From: Chamaecyparis obtusa
Taxonomy: Eukaryota > Streptophyta > Pinopsida > Cupressales > Cupressaceae
Reading direction: 5' to 3'
Assembly: GCA_027943335.1 (NCBI GenBank)
Contig: BSBK01001534.1
Location: forward strand, 2,465,001-2,529,000
DNA length: 64,000 bases
Part shown: positions 46,236 through 58,062 of the stretch, piece after piece
Position numbering within the stretch: the stretch's first letter is position 1
Layout: each line of letters opens with the position of its first letter
Made by a program: the position numbers and the translations under genes
The notes under the pieces: model-generated
Database searches by the model: none
What the model was told of the DNA's origin: nothing
The model's input: only the letters and a program-made list of their open reading frames with translations

Positions 46236-46950
46236 TTCCTCCTTAATTTTTTTGATTCTTGTCATGCCCACTACAAATGAGAACAATCTTAACTAGTGAG
46301 GTTGTTTAATCATATAGAGATTTTACAAAGATATACAAACTTCCACACACTGTTCACACTTCTAAAACTAAATCTCCGTACACAATATTCTCCATCCTCG
46401 GGATTTGGTCCAAAAATGACTTAAATAGTCCTAGGTTTGTCTTAGGTTTCCATTATGGTACTCCTAAGCCAATTTAGGGTGTTTGGACAATTCTGTCTGA
46501 GCAACTTTGAAAAGTTGCGAAAGTTGCTAAGCAACTTTTTCAACATTTTTACAACTTTTCCACTTTTTTCATACCAAAGACCTTGGTTAGGTCCTATATA
46601 GGTCTAGACTCCATATTAGACCCAAATCTAACTTCTCACACACCCTAGGTCCTATGACATCATAGTGACATCACATAACAACAAATCACTAAGAAAGAGT
46701 CCTTAACACTTAAGGCTCAAAATAACAAAGACCTAAGACCTAAGACCTAATTAGACCTTTCATCCTTATTGGATCCCACACTATGGTTAACATGACCTTA
46801 GGAAAAAATCACACATGCCAAAAATGGATACAAAAAAAAACCAAAAGATAGATTGGATCAACCAACCCTTGGGTGCTCTTGCACCATGATCCCCCTCTAC
46901 ACAAAAGAGATCAAGGCACAATTGGGGATATAAAAGAAGGATCAATGCCC
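46236..46950 (-). other. Element D 3' untranslated region
   Basis: Non-coding sequence lies between the chromodomain and the polypurine tract. It includes a short run with AAGTTGC repeats near 46500-46560. No gene is visible. Confidence 0.5.
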
Positions 46951-46954
46951 AACT

Positions 46955-47691
46955 ATTTGAAGTTTCCTTCTTCCACCCAAGTAGCTTCAAATTTAGGATG
47001 ATCCTTCCATTGTACCAGGTGTTCCATGTAGACCCTGTGTCTAGTCTACTTCTTCACTCTAGACTCCAAGATCCTCTTTGCTTGAGGCTTGGTGTTAGGA
47101 GGTAAGGCCTCTGTGATGACATCTAAAAGCACCTCCTAGTTGTTCTAACTAATCTCAGATAATGACCCCTTGTATTTGGCTAGGTATGCAATGTTGAAGA
47201 CTGGTGAGATGGATAGATCTTGAGGAAGGTCTACCTTGTAGGCATTGGATCCATACTTGGCCAGAATATTACATGGTCCTACCCTCTTCATCTAAAACTT
47301 GGTAGGCACTCCCTTCTGCAATATAGACTTGTTTAGATGAGCCATGACATAGTCACCTACAAAAAATTGGACATCTCTCCTCTTCTCATCCACTTTTGCC
47401 TTTATCTTTTGAGTTTCTTCTACTAGGGTTTTCTTGACTTTTCCTTGGATTTCCTTCATGGTTTGGGAGAAGTCCTCTGCATACCCACTCCTATATTCCA
47501 TACTTCCTAAATATCTGAGTTCATTTACTCCTCTTGGGTGCATCCTATACACTATCTCAAAAGGACTTTTTCCAGTGGTTGAGTTCACACTATCATTATA
47601 GACATACTCTACTTGAGGGAGGACTAAGTCCCATGTTTGTCCATACTCCTTGGTTAGGAACCTTAGCAAGTTACCTAAGAGGAATTCCATG
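46955..47691 (-). pseudogene. Element D integrase C-terminus with chromodomain
   Basis: An open stretch (47690-47292) holds LRFLTKEYGQTWDLVLPQVEY, GKSPFEIVYRMHPRG and the FVGDYVMAHL motif of the integrase C-terminus. After a TAG, the same region reads through to ILESRVKK (47085), then YMEHLVQWKDHP and EATWVEE (46960). This is a chromodomain, which targets chromoviruses to modified chromatin. Aromatic residues (Y, W, W) of the histone-binding cage are in place. At least two stops and a frame change separate it from the integrase core. Confidence 0.85.
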
Positions 47692-48120
47692 GATCCTCAC
47701 AACCTCCTTTAAAAAGAGATAAGCTATTTGACTAGCATCATGATTTGTCTTGCAAGGGACAAAATGACCCATCTTTCTAAACCTATCTACCACTACATAG
47801 ATACTATCCAACCTTGTCTTGGTCTTGGGAAGCCCCACTATGAAGTCCATGTTGGTACATTCCCATGGGCTATTTGGAATGGGTAAGGGCTAGTATAGGC
47901 TGGTATTTCTTGCTCCTCATTTGGCTTTCATACATATAACATATTGCTCCACATATCTCCTCACATCCCTAGGTAGTTTAGGCCAATAGTAGAACCTTTG
48001 GAGTAACTCCATTGTCTTGTTGATTCCAAAATAGCCACTAAGACTCCCATTGTGCTTCTCCTGAATGAGATTCTCTCTCATTGACCCCTTGGGAACACAT
48101 AACTGATTCCCCTTAAGCAA
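47692..48120 (-). pseudogene. Element D integrase N-terminus and core, with a deletion
   Basis: It shows the zinc-binding half (HNGSLSGYFG, YWPKLPRDV, YVICMKAK, in which one His and one Cys are replaced by Tyr) and the core start [13 protein letters not shown] with the first catalytic Asp. The protein then jumps from VVRIHGIPL straight to [10 protein letters not shown]. Compared with my memory of the family, about 45-50 residues with the second Asp and the catalytic Glu are missing at about 47680. Confidence 0.8.
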
Positions 48121-48249
48121 TAGTCCACTCTACAAGGTGTATTCAACAAACTGACTATGAAAATGGTTTTGAAAATCAGAGCATACCCTTTAAGCCTCTG
48201 AGATGTATTCATCATCCTTGTAAAGGTCCTTGAAGCTATCTATTCCAAT

Positions 48250-48570
48250 ACTTTGGAGTTGGACTTCCTTGAATGTCAACAATCTCTTGCTCAATGCATC
48301 TTCCACCTTGTTCATTTGCCCCTTCTTGTGCTTGATAGTGAAGGTGAAGGCCTGTAGATACTCCATCCATTTTAGATGTATGTTTCTTAGCTTCTCCTAT
48401 TTATTGAGCTTCTCACTAAATAAGGCTATGGTCCTACCTTCTTGACTTAACACTCCTCCAAATTCTATCTCACTTGCATCACACTCCAAGGTAAATAACT
48501 TATCAAAAATTGGTAGTAGGAGAATTGGTTGAGTTGCCACTTGTTGTTTCAACTTCTCAAATGCCTTGAT
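48250..48570 (-). pseudogene. Element D RNase H remnant
   Basis: The reverse strand has TLECDASEIEFGGVLSQEGR and ALFSEKLNK, then a TAG and EKLRNIHLKWMEYLQAF, then KHKKGQMNKVEDALS. The segment between SEKLN and KWMEYLQ, which normally holds the catalytic Glu and the TDH motif, is about 50 residues too short. First Asp and last Asp motifs remain. Confidence 0.8.
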
Positions 48571-48573
48571 GAC

Positions 48574-49740
48574 TTATTGTGTCCATTTGAATTTGGTTTT
48601 CAATCCACCTTTAATGGTTTCTAGTACTGGTGCACATATGCCACTGAAATTCCTTATGAATTTCCTATAAAATTGGGTTAGGCCATGAAAAATTCTAACT
48701 TCTATCCTTGTGGTTGGTGTAGGCCAGTTTAGAATGGCTTCCACCTTACTTGGATCCATCTTCAGTGTGACCTTAGACACTAAAAATCCCAAGTAGACTA
48801 ATTATTGTTTGAGGAAATCACATTTCTCCAAGTTAATAGCTAACTGTTCTTCATGGAGTCTCTTGAGAACAACCTCCAAATGTTTTAGGTGTTCCTCCTT
48901 TGTTTTGTTGAAGATGAGTATATCATCAAGATATACCACCACAAATCTTCCTATATAGTCCTTGAGCACCTCATTCATCAATCTCATGAATGTGCTAGGG
49001 GCATTAGTAATCCCAAATGGCATCACAAGCCACTCATACAAACCTTTAGTGGTTTTGAAGGCTGTCTTCCACTCATCCCCATCCTTTATCCTGATTTGAT
49101 GGTATCCACTTTTGAGATCCAACTTGGTGAAGAGTTGATCTCCTCCTAAGAAATCCATTAGATCCTCTATCCTAGGTATAGGGAACCTATATATGATAGT
49201 GATCCTATTTATTTCTCTTGAATTAGTGCAAAGTCTCCACTTACCACCTTTCTTGGATGCTATGACCACTGGTACTGTACATGGACTGATGCTCTTCTTT
49301 ATGAGACCTTGATCAAGAAGCTCATGCACTTGCCTTGCTACTTCTTTTTTCTTCTTTGGTGTGAGCTTGTAGGCTTCCTTATTGGGAAATGAGGCCCTTG
49401 GTATAAAGTCTATTTGGTGACTTATAGACCGTTTAGGAGGTAAGGTTGCTGGTATCCCATCACTTACTATATCCTTATACTTCTGAAGAAACTCTTGGAT
49501 CTCTACTGGTATAGGTGATTGAATAGGCTTCTCTCCTTCTTTAGGCTTCACATATATAACATACCCCTCATTATCTTCTTCTTGAAGTGTATGCAATAGC
49601 TCTTTTCCACTACTCAACAAAACACTAGGGGTTTTTGTAGGAACCTCATCATCATCCATTAAAGATTGGATCTTGAATGCCTTCCCATCTTTCTTCAAGG
49701 TAACTGTATTTCCTCCCCCATCATACATGGATTATCTATC
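48574..49740 (-). pseudogene. Element D reverse transcriptase
   Basis: A 308-codon open stretch (49728-48802) contains a protease-RT linker and then LDQGLIKKSISPCTVPVV, ASKKGGKWRLCTNSREIN (Asn where family members have Asp), FTKLDLKSGYHQI, MPFGITNAPSTFMRLM and VVVYLDDILIF with intact YLDD. After a TAG (a likely former CAG) the thumb continues as [21 protein letters not shown] and [12 protein letters not shown] (48792-48574). RT reads in one frame with the protease. Confidence 0.95.
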
Positions 49741-50100
49741 ATATTTCCATGGTCTTCCAAATAAAATATGACATGTATCCATGGGTAGAACATCACATAG
49801 AAACTTATCTTTTTATCCTCCAATGGAGAATTCAACCCATGTTTGTTCATTCACTAGGACACTTTGCCCTTTTTTCAACCATGTCACTTTGTAGGGGTTG
49901 CCATGGGGTATCTTGGTCATCTTGAGCTTCTTGAATACTTCCTCTATGATGATGTTATCTATGGAGCCATAATCCATAATCACCTTACACACTTTACCCA
50001 TGATTTTACATCTCACTCTAAAGAGAGCTCTTCTTTTCTTTGGCTCCTCTTTCACTAGTTGTATAATGAGGACTCTCCTAAACATGAGGTTTTCTCTCAT
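49741..50100 (-). pseudogene. Element D aspartic protease
   Basis: The reverse-strand frame shows VIMDYGSIDNIIIEEVFKKL, in which the active-site D-S/T-G is DYGS (a Cys/Ser to Tyr type change). A stop and CDVLPMDTCHILFGRPWKYDR follow, the ILGRPW region. It lies between the zinc knuckle and RT as in all Ty3/gypsy elements. Confidence 0.8.
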
Positions 50101-50193
50101 ATCTAACTCTATGTGAATGACTCGACACTTGATGTGTCTTCTTAAGCATTATAAGCCCCTCTCTTATTTGAATTGGAAGATGATTCCTTCTTT

Positions 50194-50245
50194 GGACACC
50201 TATATGCTAGATGTCCCATTTGCCTTCAATTGTAACACTTCATGC
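50194..50245 (-). other. Element D nucleocapsid zinc knuckle
   Basis: KCYN then a TGA then RQMGHLAYRCP is a CCHC knuckle whose second Cys codon is now TGA. It would bind the element's RNA. The flanking serine/arginine-rich region separates it from the capsid. Confidence 0.75.
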
Positions 50246-50353
50246 TAGAAAATTAAGAACTATTTCTTCCTTCACCTCTTCCTCTATTAGAGCCTCCATG
50301 ATTACCTATACCTCTGCCATATTTTCCTCTAGAGCTTGTTTCACCACTTTTAT

Positions 50354-51250
50354 CTACGAGCTTGGACTCTCCTTGGCTTCTTTGATCAATCCCTCTACCT
50401 TGGTGACCACCTCTATGACCCCTTTGATCTCTTCATCTATCTCTATTTCTTGAACTAGAATCTTGCCTCCTCTTACTCTCTCCTCTATCTTTAGTGCCAA
50501 TTGAGAGCACTGATGCATTGTCTTGGGGGTTAGGAGACTCATCTCATCTTGGATATACCACTTCAATCCATTCAAATATCTGGCAACTTTGATGCTTTCT
50601 TCTTCTACCACCTTAAACCTTAGACATAGTTTTTGGAACTCCTCAATGTAGGTGTTAACATCATTGTCTTTCTGCCTTAGACTTCTCCTTTTATGTAGAT
50701 GGATTTCATAATCCTCTGGCATATAGGCTTATTTAACCTTGGTCACCATTCCTTTCCATGTAGCTATAGGGATTTTTCCTTCTTTCTCCCTCTCTGTTTG
50801 AATGAACTTCCACCATGTGAGAGTAGAGCCTCTAAGTCTTGACTTGGCTACTCTCACCTTTTGAGCCTCACTGATTCCATCACATTCAAAGTGATTCTCC
50901 ATTCCCTCAATCCAATCAATGACTGATTTAGGCTCCATTTTGCTACTAAAGAGTGGTACACCTTTTAGTGCTTTGCCACTTAAGGCCTTCAAGGCTTTGA
51001 GGAAGGGTTCTTGCTCCACCACTAGATCTAGTTCAAGAACTTCATCTTCCATTGATTTATCCTTCCCTTCCTTCTCATCTATCTTCTCATTCACCTCTTT
51101 TGTTCTATCTTCTACTGCTTCCAAGTTCTTGGCTAGAAGGTCTATTCTTTCTCTTAACTATCTATTTTCTTCCTCTTGGTGTTCTACCTTCTTGGCCAAC
51201 TCTTCATTGGTCACCATCCAAGAAGATCCACTAGATTCACACTCTGACAT
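50354..51250 (-). pseudogene. Element D gag (capsid)
   Basis: The start ATG at 51250 gives MSECESSGSSWMVTNEELAK, followed by a coiled-coil lead with one TAG, an acidic stretch and the capsid domain: FSSKMEPKSVIDWIEGMENHF, LRGSTLTWWKFIQTERE and, after a TAG at about 50727, the second half LRQKDNDVNTYIEEFQKLCL. All pieces are in one frame. The start was chosen because it lies 26 bp after the primer site and gives the longest continuous frame. Confidence 0.85.
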
Positions 51251-51275
51251 GCACTTAATTCCCAAATCTTTTGGG

Positions 51276-51288
51276 GCTCTGATACCAA
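51276..51288 (-). other. Primer-binding site of element D
   Basis: On the reverse strand, TTGGTATCAGAGC follows the LTR end. This is the classical plant initiator-Met tRNA site. Confidence 0.9.
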
Positions 51289-51290
51289 TT

Positions 51291-52273
51291 TGATAGGGAG
51301 GTTGGGAGAGCCAATCAAAAACTCTTGCCTATGTCTCACAAGTGACCTTGAGGTGTTCTTCATTGACACCAAATGACCTATAGGATCTCCTTTGTGGCTT
51401 GATCCCCTAGTCCACTTAACCAACCCAACTACCAAGAAATAATTACCAAGGCAAGTCAAATCCTTGGTTCTCTTCTTCCTTCACACACACACTGACCCTT
51501 AAAGACATCTAAGGGCTCACCACCTCCAATATTAGCATAGACTCTTGCAGAGGTGAGTAGGTGTTCAAAAATTATCATTTGGTCCATTTAGAGGTCTTGG
51601 AGGTCTTACTTCCACTATATTCCTTACCAATCTCTTAGTTCCTTCATAAAATAGGGCTACAAGGAAGAGCCCCAATTAGGCCTCCTATTCTGGGAAAATA
51701 GGGATTTTCTCCCAATTACTTCCAAAGGACCCTATGACTAAATCATGGATTCTGAATTCAATATTCAACCTCTCAAGGATTTTGAAGGTTTTAGGGTTTC
51801 ATCTTGCCGTACAATCCCCTAACCAAAAATAGGTGTTTTTAGAGGGTTTTAGGCATTCTATGATTACATGGATTGTCTTCTCTCTTTGAGTAACCAAATG
51901 GATTGGTTGGACCCTCTCCCTTCAAGTAGTTCTTGGAAAATACCTTACCTTTGACCTCCAATCACAAATTTATAGCTTCATGCACACTTCTGCAAGTTAT
52001 ATCTATTTTGTCTCAGTCTCTCCTAGCCAGGCTCACAATAGGCTCGCCTAGGGAAAGACTTTAAAAATACTTCCCAAGATTTCTAGGGTCCATTCTCTTG
52101 TACAAGGTATATAAATGGATTCTACTCACTATTCCCAAGAGGCCATACAGATTGAATGGTGGGATAGTGATTTAGATCCTCATTTCTTACACCCTCTTGG
52201 GTTGAACTAGTGAACAGGGAAAATGAAAATATTTAATGTAGAATAAAAAAATGAACAAAAACTTGTAATCTAC
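51291..52273 (-). repeat. Element D 5' LTR, outer end missing
   Basis: It matches 45187-46163 and then stops at AATCTAC (52273); the last 72 bp of the LTR are absent. The sequence changes to TTGTTGGTGC at 52274. Confidence 0.85.
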
Positions 52274-55200
52274 TTGTTGGTGCTAAAAAATGAAGGACCA
52301 TTTTTGGCCAACTGACAGGCACACACTAGTGCCTCTGCAATTCTGGCTTGATTGACCCAAGGCTGGTAGACCTAAATTCATAAGTGTCCTATGCTGCACA
52401 AATGCATGCACAGACAAATGAAATTCATTTCAAAGGGGTAAACAATCCTTGGAGGAAAATGATATAATCTCCTAATAGCTGTATTTTTTGAAATCTAAAC
52501 TAAAATTGAATTATCTCTGAAACCTAATTGTTAATGCTTATAAAGAAAGAAATCAGATTAATTTGTAAACTACAAAGAAGAACCAAATAACTATTTCCAA
52601 ACAAAATAAGATCAGTGCCTAATGAAAATTTGGGTATTAGAGTCAGATATTTCCAATCCTACATATAATCAGAGACAGTTTTAAGAAAACTTACTTTTAA
52701 TAAAGCAAGACTATCATTCCATAGGCTTCCGCTTGATTCAGAATTCAAAATAATTCACACAACTAATCCTATCGAGTTTAACTCAAATTAAGAGACCGAC
52801 AAGAACAATGGTAGGTTCACAGACCATACAATTGATATTCATGTTGCGTATATTAACTTTGAATTATAAAAATCAGGGAATAGAACATAGTAGAACACCC
52901 TGATACATAGAGTATCTGAAAAACTAACTGAAAACAAATAATATATTACCTCAAATAAGCATAGAACCACTTATCTCATATGACATTTGAGAAATTTGCA
53001 TATATGGTCCAAATCTGTAGTTGCAGGAGTTTTTCTCCCAATTGTGTCGTGTTGTTTTTGATTGCAAATGATTCAATATAAATATATTATTCAAAGGTTT
53101 CTTGTGAAAATACATACCTTTTCACAAAAACCTAATCCCGAAAACTAACCCTAAAAATGGACGATATTAGATAATCTTTCAATAAATTTTAAAATTAGGG
53201 TCATTATATTTAATAATCTTTCAAGCTTTCAAATGATCCCTATTTAAAATTTATTTATTTTAATAATTAATAATGTATTAAAATAAAGCATTAATAAAAT
53301 CATGACATAGTTTTTTAAATGTATTTGATAATATAAATAAAAGTACCAATAAAATTTAAATAATTAATCATAAGTACCATTTTTAATTATCAAAACATAT
53401 AAAAATCCTATTAATAAGATAACACCTAAAATCAAAATATAATTTTATGTTTAAAATTAAAATTTTTCTTTCAAATATTAACCAAAATTTATTTCCTCTT
53501 TTAAAATACCCCTTTTCAAAAACATAAGACAATATTAATCTCATATAACAAAATTTTTGGAACATTAGGGTACACTAGTTGTAAATATTACAACTCACCC
53601 TAAAAAAAGGAAACACCTACCCTAAAGTGAAAAATAATAATTTATATAGGGTACGGGTATTAGTATTTTAGAAGAGGATAAAAACAATAACCCAGACATC
53701 AAGAAATTCATTCAAAGGTAAAAATAAAATAAAATCTCACAACCATTTTATAAAAATGCATTTAGGTCTTAAGGCAAAATGATTTTACTTTCTAAACAAA
53801 ACCCTAAATATGCATCTTTATGAAATGAAAGTGAAATATAATAATAAGAGCATACATTTTCAAATCATTTAATTAGTAATTGCAAAGGTGAAAATACAAA
53901 TCTAATAAGGTAAAACACAATTCATTATACCCTAATAATTTAATTTTAAAATTACCAAAAGGTAAAGTGAGAAATTATTTTAAGTATTTTGAAACTCAAT
54001 TCATGCCAATGATATTACAATTATTTCAAAACACATAAAAAATGCAACCTACCAAAATGAAACATCTTATTATGTTGTTTTCTTTTAGTAATTTATGGTA
54101 AATGAAAATAAGCCCTAAAAGAATTGCATAATTAAAATGTAAAATCTTTTAAACACATAACACGAAAGACACTCAATTTCATTTTTTAACCTAATAATTT
54201 ATCCCTAAATCATTAAAGGGAAGAAAATAATCTAGAATTTATCCCTTTTCCTCTACCCATACTCTCAAGGAATATAATAGGACAATTGGTTAGGGTAGGA
54301 TGGGTAGGTAGGATAGGAAGAAGGGGTCAGTCGAGAGGTTGAGTGTTCAACTCCCTCTTCCCACTCTTTTTTCCTAAAATTAATAAAGTAAATAATAGAC
54401 AAGAAAAGAATATTCATATTCGAACATTAACATTATTTTGGCAAGAAATACTCCCTGTGTGAGAATTTGTATTGATTTTTCACCTAAAGGATTATTTTAT
54501 TTTACATTACCCCTTTTATTTAAAACGTCTTATTAGTACTTGCCAATAGGCTAAGTACTATTGTATCAGTTTTTGAATTGTTCGTCTTAACTAGTGATTA
54601 AACAAAACACTTTAAACCAATTACAATATTTTGTATTTTTTGTTTTCATATAAAATTTACATTTTCTAAATTCTACATGCAATTTTTTTAACTTTATAGT
54701 TTATAAAAATTATTTTTCTATCATTTCATTGGTTAAATTAATTTGAGTCTTATAGATGAAATTCTCGGAGCGGCTTATTTATTATTTCTTTCCACCAATC
54801 AAAATTTAGTGCATTTTTTGTCTTTTTTTAAAATAAGACATTTTCTATTGTCTAAATGTAATATTTTTAAGTTTATAATTTTTTAAAAATATTTTTCCAA
54901 ATCTGATTGGCCAAATCAATTGATGTTTTATACACGAGTTTTTAGGAATTCAAAAACTTGAAAAGTTTTGAGGTGCTTTAATGTTATGCTATCATTCTCC
55001 GCATCATTCTTAGCACTTCTATATGATGGATTAATTCCCTGTAAAATTATGAAAAACCATATAAAATATATAATATTACAATATACTACATATTATAAAC
55101 TTTATTGATCGTATATAAATTAAAAATATATTAATAAAATAAAATTAAGACTAAGAAATAATAAAAATAAAAATTAAATTAGTATCAAAATTAATTATAA

Positions 55201-56049
55201 TTTATATGTTATAATTGTTGAAATAATTATAATTAAAAATAAAATTATTTATTGTTACAACTATATTAACATAGATCATTATAATTATGGAATTTAATCA
55301 TTAATTAAAATCTATTTAATTAATTAAAATTATGGTTAAAAGAACACATAATATTTTTAACATTATAATTAGATTTATATTCTTAAAATTTTAACTATCA
55401 TTAATGCTATCAATATGATTCTACATTACAATTTCTTAATTATTGAAAAAATTATTACTTCTACTATAACTATAAAAAACATAATAATTAAAAAACCAAT
55501 ACACTATTACTTCTCCTTTAGTTTCTACAATAACTAACTAAAGGAAAATAAATATTGTATAGATTTTAGATTATTATTTTTATAATAAATAATATATCTT
55601 TAATTTAAATTTAACTTTTTTTAAGTTTTCATATTTATATAAAGTTGTATGAATATTTTTTATACATAAAAACAATACAAATCAAAATTAAGCGGACACA
55701 AATAAAATAAGTGCCACGTAGTGGCCAGTACTTGCCGGATTTAATTATAACTTTAGTTGTAGAGAAATTTAAATCTATTTTATTATATTTATTATAAATA
55801 CTAAATATGTTTGAATTAATAATTATTTAATAAAAAAGAAATTAAAAAATTAATTAAGTTAAAAATTATAATATAATTGATGTATTTTAATTAATTCTTA
55901 AATTATATGATAATAATTATATTAGTTTAAATAATTTTAGATGTAGCAATAAGTAATTCTTTTTCATTATAACTATTTTAATAATATAAATTATAAATTG
56001 TAGTTAATTTTATTTTATTTTTATATTAATTTAAATTATTTTGTAAAGT
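52274..56049. other. AT-rich stretch without genes
   Basis: I see no supported coding frame. The first bases (TGTTGGTGCTAAAAAATG at 52275) look like an LTR start placed exactly where the D LTR breaks, but no matching end is visible. From about 53100 it is mostly A/T with runs of ATTTAA. A degenerate tRNA-like box lies near 54300-54365. The last 1.3 kb is very AT-rich and is the site into which the LINE inserted. Confidence 0.6.
54270..54365 (+). repeat. Possible tRNA-derived (SINE-head-like) remnant
   Basis: TGGTTAGGGTAGG (54286) resembles an RNA polymerase III A box, and GTGTTCAACTCCC (54343) fits the B box core GTTCAANTCC. The 5-base arms around TTCAACT pair at four of five positions like a T-arm. 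The spacing is too long for a plain tRNA gene. No poly-A or second copy was found. Confidence 0.3.
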
Positions 56050-56088
56050 ATAACAATAAGCAAACCCAACAGGAACTCCAAGGTACCA

Positions 56089-58062
56089 ATGTCTAAGACC
56101 ACTAAAGATATATATTCTTCGCCACATAGGCATGGCAACAACATAGTTTCAAACACTATCTATGGATTTCCTGGGCAAAATTATCATAAGATTAATTTGG
56201 ACAGTAAATGCATATTGCAAAAATAGAATGTTTGTGCAGAAACAAGTGTAATATGTAAGTGGCTGGGAACAGGGGCATCTATAACAGATATAGCTGATGG
56301 ACTAATCTCCCAACTCCCGGCTAAGGTAAGTATTACTATTCTGCCAGAAAACTTTATTTTCTTGAATTGTAATTGTAGTGGTCTTAAAAAGAAAATTATG
56401 GAGAAAGGTTTTTTAAAGTATAGAAAGATCTCTTTCTTTGTTTTTAATTGGTTCTCTTTATTCAACCCTATTAAGGTAGTGGATTTCTTGATTGAAAAAG
56501 CAATAGTTTTAAGAAACCTACCATTAGAATTTAACCAACCCGAGATTCTTAAAAACATTGGAAATAGGATTGGAGAATATAAAAGAATAATTAAAACTAA
56601 GCATGATCATGTTGAGTCAACCATTGTAGTCAAAATGAATTTTCATAAGAAAGTAATTTCTCCTTTTTAGTTATGCTACAATTTGAACCATATCATTATT
56701 AATCCATTAATTATGGATGATTTTATTGAAACTCGGGAGGCAGAACAATTACTAAATTTTGACCTTCAGCAAAATCTCATAGATTCCCCCTCATGCACTG
56801 ATAGAAATGTCAAGTTAATCCTTAATAAGGACAAAGGAGGCTTCTTTTTCCAAGACACAGAAAAAGAAAAATCAGTAGCTACCCCTCCCTCTCTTGATAA
56901 TAGTTGTACCCCGGTAATTATCAATGACAATCCCTTATTCTCAAATTCCCCTCCTCTTAAAGAAGATCTTGAAACTCTTAGTATTAGAACTTCTGAGGTT
57001 TTAGCCCAGGAAATCAATTTTACAAGTGATAATAAAGTCACCACCACATCAGATAAAGATAACATAGATAAAGGGACAGATCTTATAACAGGAGATCAAA
57101 TATTTGATTTCTGTCAACAATAGATAGATAAGCCTGATCTGGACATAAGTAAGATTGACATAAGACAGGATCAGGTTGTTAAAATTGACTGTCCGAATGC
57201 AACAATTATAGAAGAACCTGATGATAAATGAAAAGAAGAAGACAATACTATTATTAATTACCCTGGAGAGTCTTTAACAGATGAGCTCATGGACACGTTC
57301 CTTGATGAAATCTGTGATCTAGATGAACTAAAATACCAAAAGGAAACTTTGATCAGAATGATTTGAAAATGTATTCTAGAGGATCTAGAGGAAGAAAATG
57401 ATAGGTTACCTTCACCTACTCATACAGCCCCCTTGGAAATGGGAGTCTTGGATAAAGTCCTCCTGGATAAATACACAGAACCCTCTAATCTTAACAATAA
57501 AGATACAGATAAAGACAACTTTAATCCGATTCTGAGTAATGAGGATTTAACTCAAACAAAAAATATAAATAAAGAGAATTTCAATAAAAATGTCCTTGAT
57601 CAGGAGATAGCCAATAACACAAATCAAATGGGGGAGGAACCAACCACCTCAATCCCTATAGAGCTGGATACTCTGAATCTGGATCTATCAGGTAGTATAG
57701 AAGATTTAATTGAGACATATGGCAAGGAAATTATTGAAAAGGAGGACTTGCATCTACATGTAGACTTTGATCATCTCTCCTCTGAACAACAAAACAAGAT
57801 CAGCATTAAAAATAATGTAAATTTATTATCTGTAAAGGACTCTATTAATGGCCTCTTCAGGATTATAGATGAGGATAGATAGTTGGGCATAGCAATGAAC
57901 AGAGGAAGTTTGAGCACCCCAAATATTAATAAAATGAAAAAGAAAAGATGAAGGAAATCAGCTGTAGAACTTAGAAATATAGCAGGTAACGCAGGCAACC
58001 AAAAGAAAATTGCTGACATTCGGTACACAGGGAAGGGGAAGAACCTTCCCCAGGAGCAATGA
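56089..58062 (+). pseudogene. LINE ORF1 (RNA-binding gag-like protein), broken by stops
   Basis: A single frame of about 657 codons starts at ATG 56089. The first third has a DUF4283-like plant LINE ORF1 domain: ISQLPAKVSITILPENFIFL, IVLRNLPLEFNQPEIL and IGNRIGEYKRI. Then a run resembling the zinc-knuckle region lacks clear cysteines, and the C-terminal two thirds is acidic and low in complexity. Stops at 56224, 56668, 57121, 57229, 57364, 57880 and 57949 are TAG or TGA and fit CAG or CGA with C-to-T change. The frame ends at TGA 58060-58062, overlapping the ORF2 start. Confidence 0.8.
58059..58062 (+). promoter_or_regulatory. ATGA overlap of ORF1 stop and ORF2 start
   Basis: The ORF2 start ATG (58059-58061) overlaps the ORF1 stop TGA (58060-58062). 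This arrangement suggests that ORF2 was translated by termination-reinitiation. It also fixes both coordinates. Confidence 0.8.

Larger units (their letters stand above)
45187..52273 (-). mobile_element. Element D: chromovirus-type Ty3/gypsy retrotransposon
   Basis: The LTRs at 45187-46235 and 51291-52273 match (TGATAGGGAGGTTGGGAGAG). An initiator-Met primer site lies next to the right LTR. On the reverse strand the order is gag, zinc knuckle, protease, RT, RNase H remnant, integrase and chromodomain. It interrupts the RT of element C. The right LTR lacks the last 72 bp of its outer end, so no target duplication can be read. RNase H and integrase carry internal deletions, so the element is dead. 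Confidence 0.9.

Noticed and set aside
48889..49149. Forward-strand open frames across element D (also 47534, 50919, 51052)
   Set aside because: These are antisense shadows of the gag and pol genes on the reverse strand.
52274..56049. A host gene hidden in the AT-rich stretch
   Set aside because: The longest frames are about 60 codons, AT-driven and without recognised motifs or splice-supported exons.
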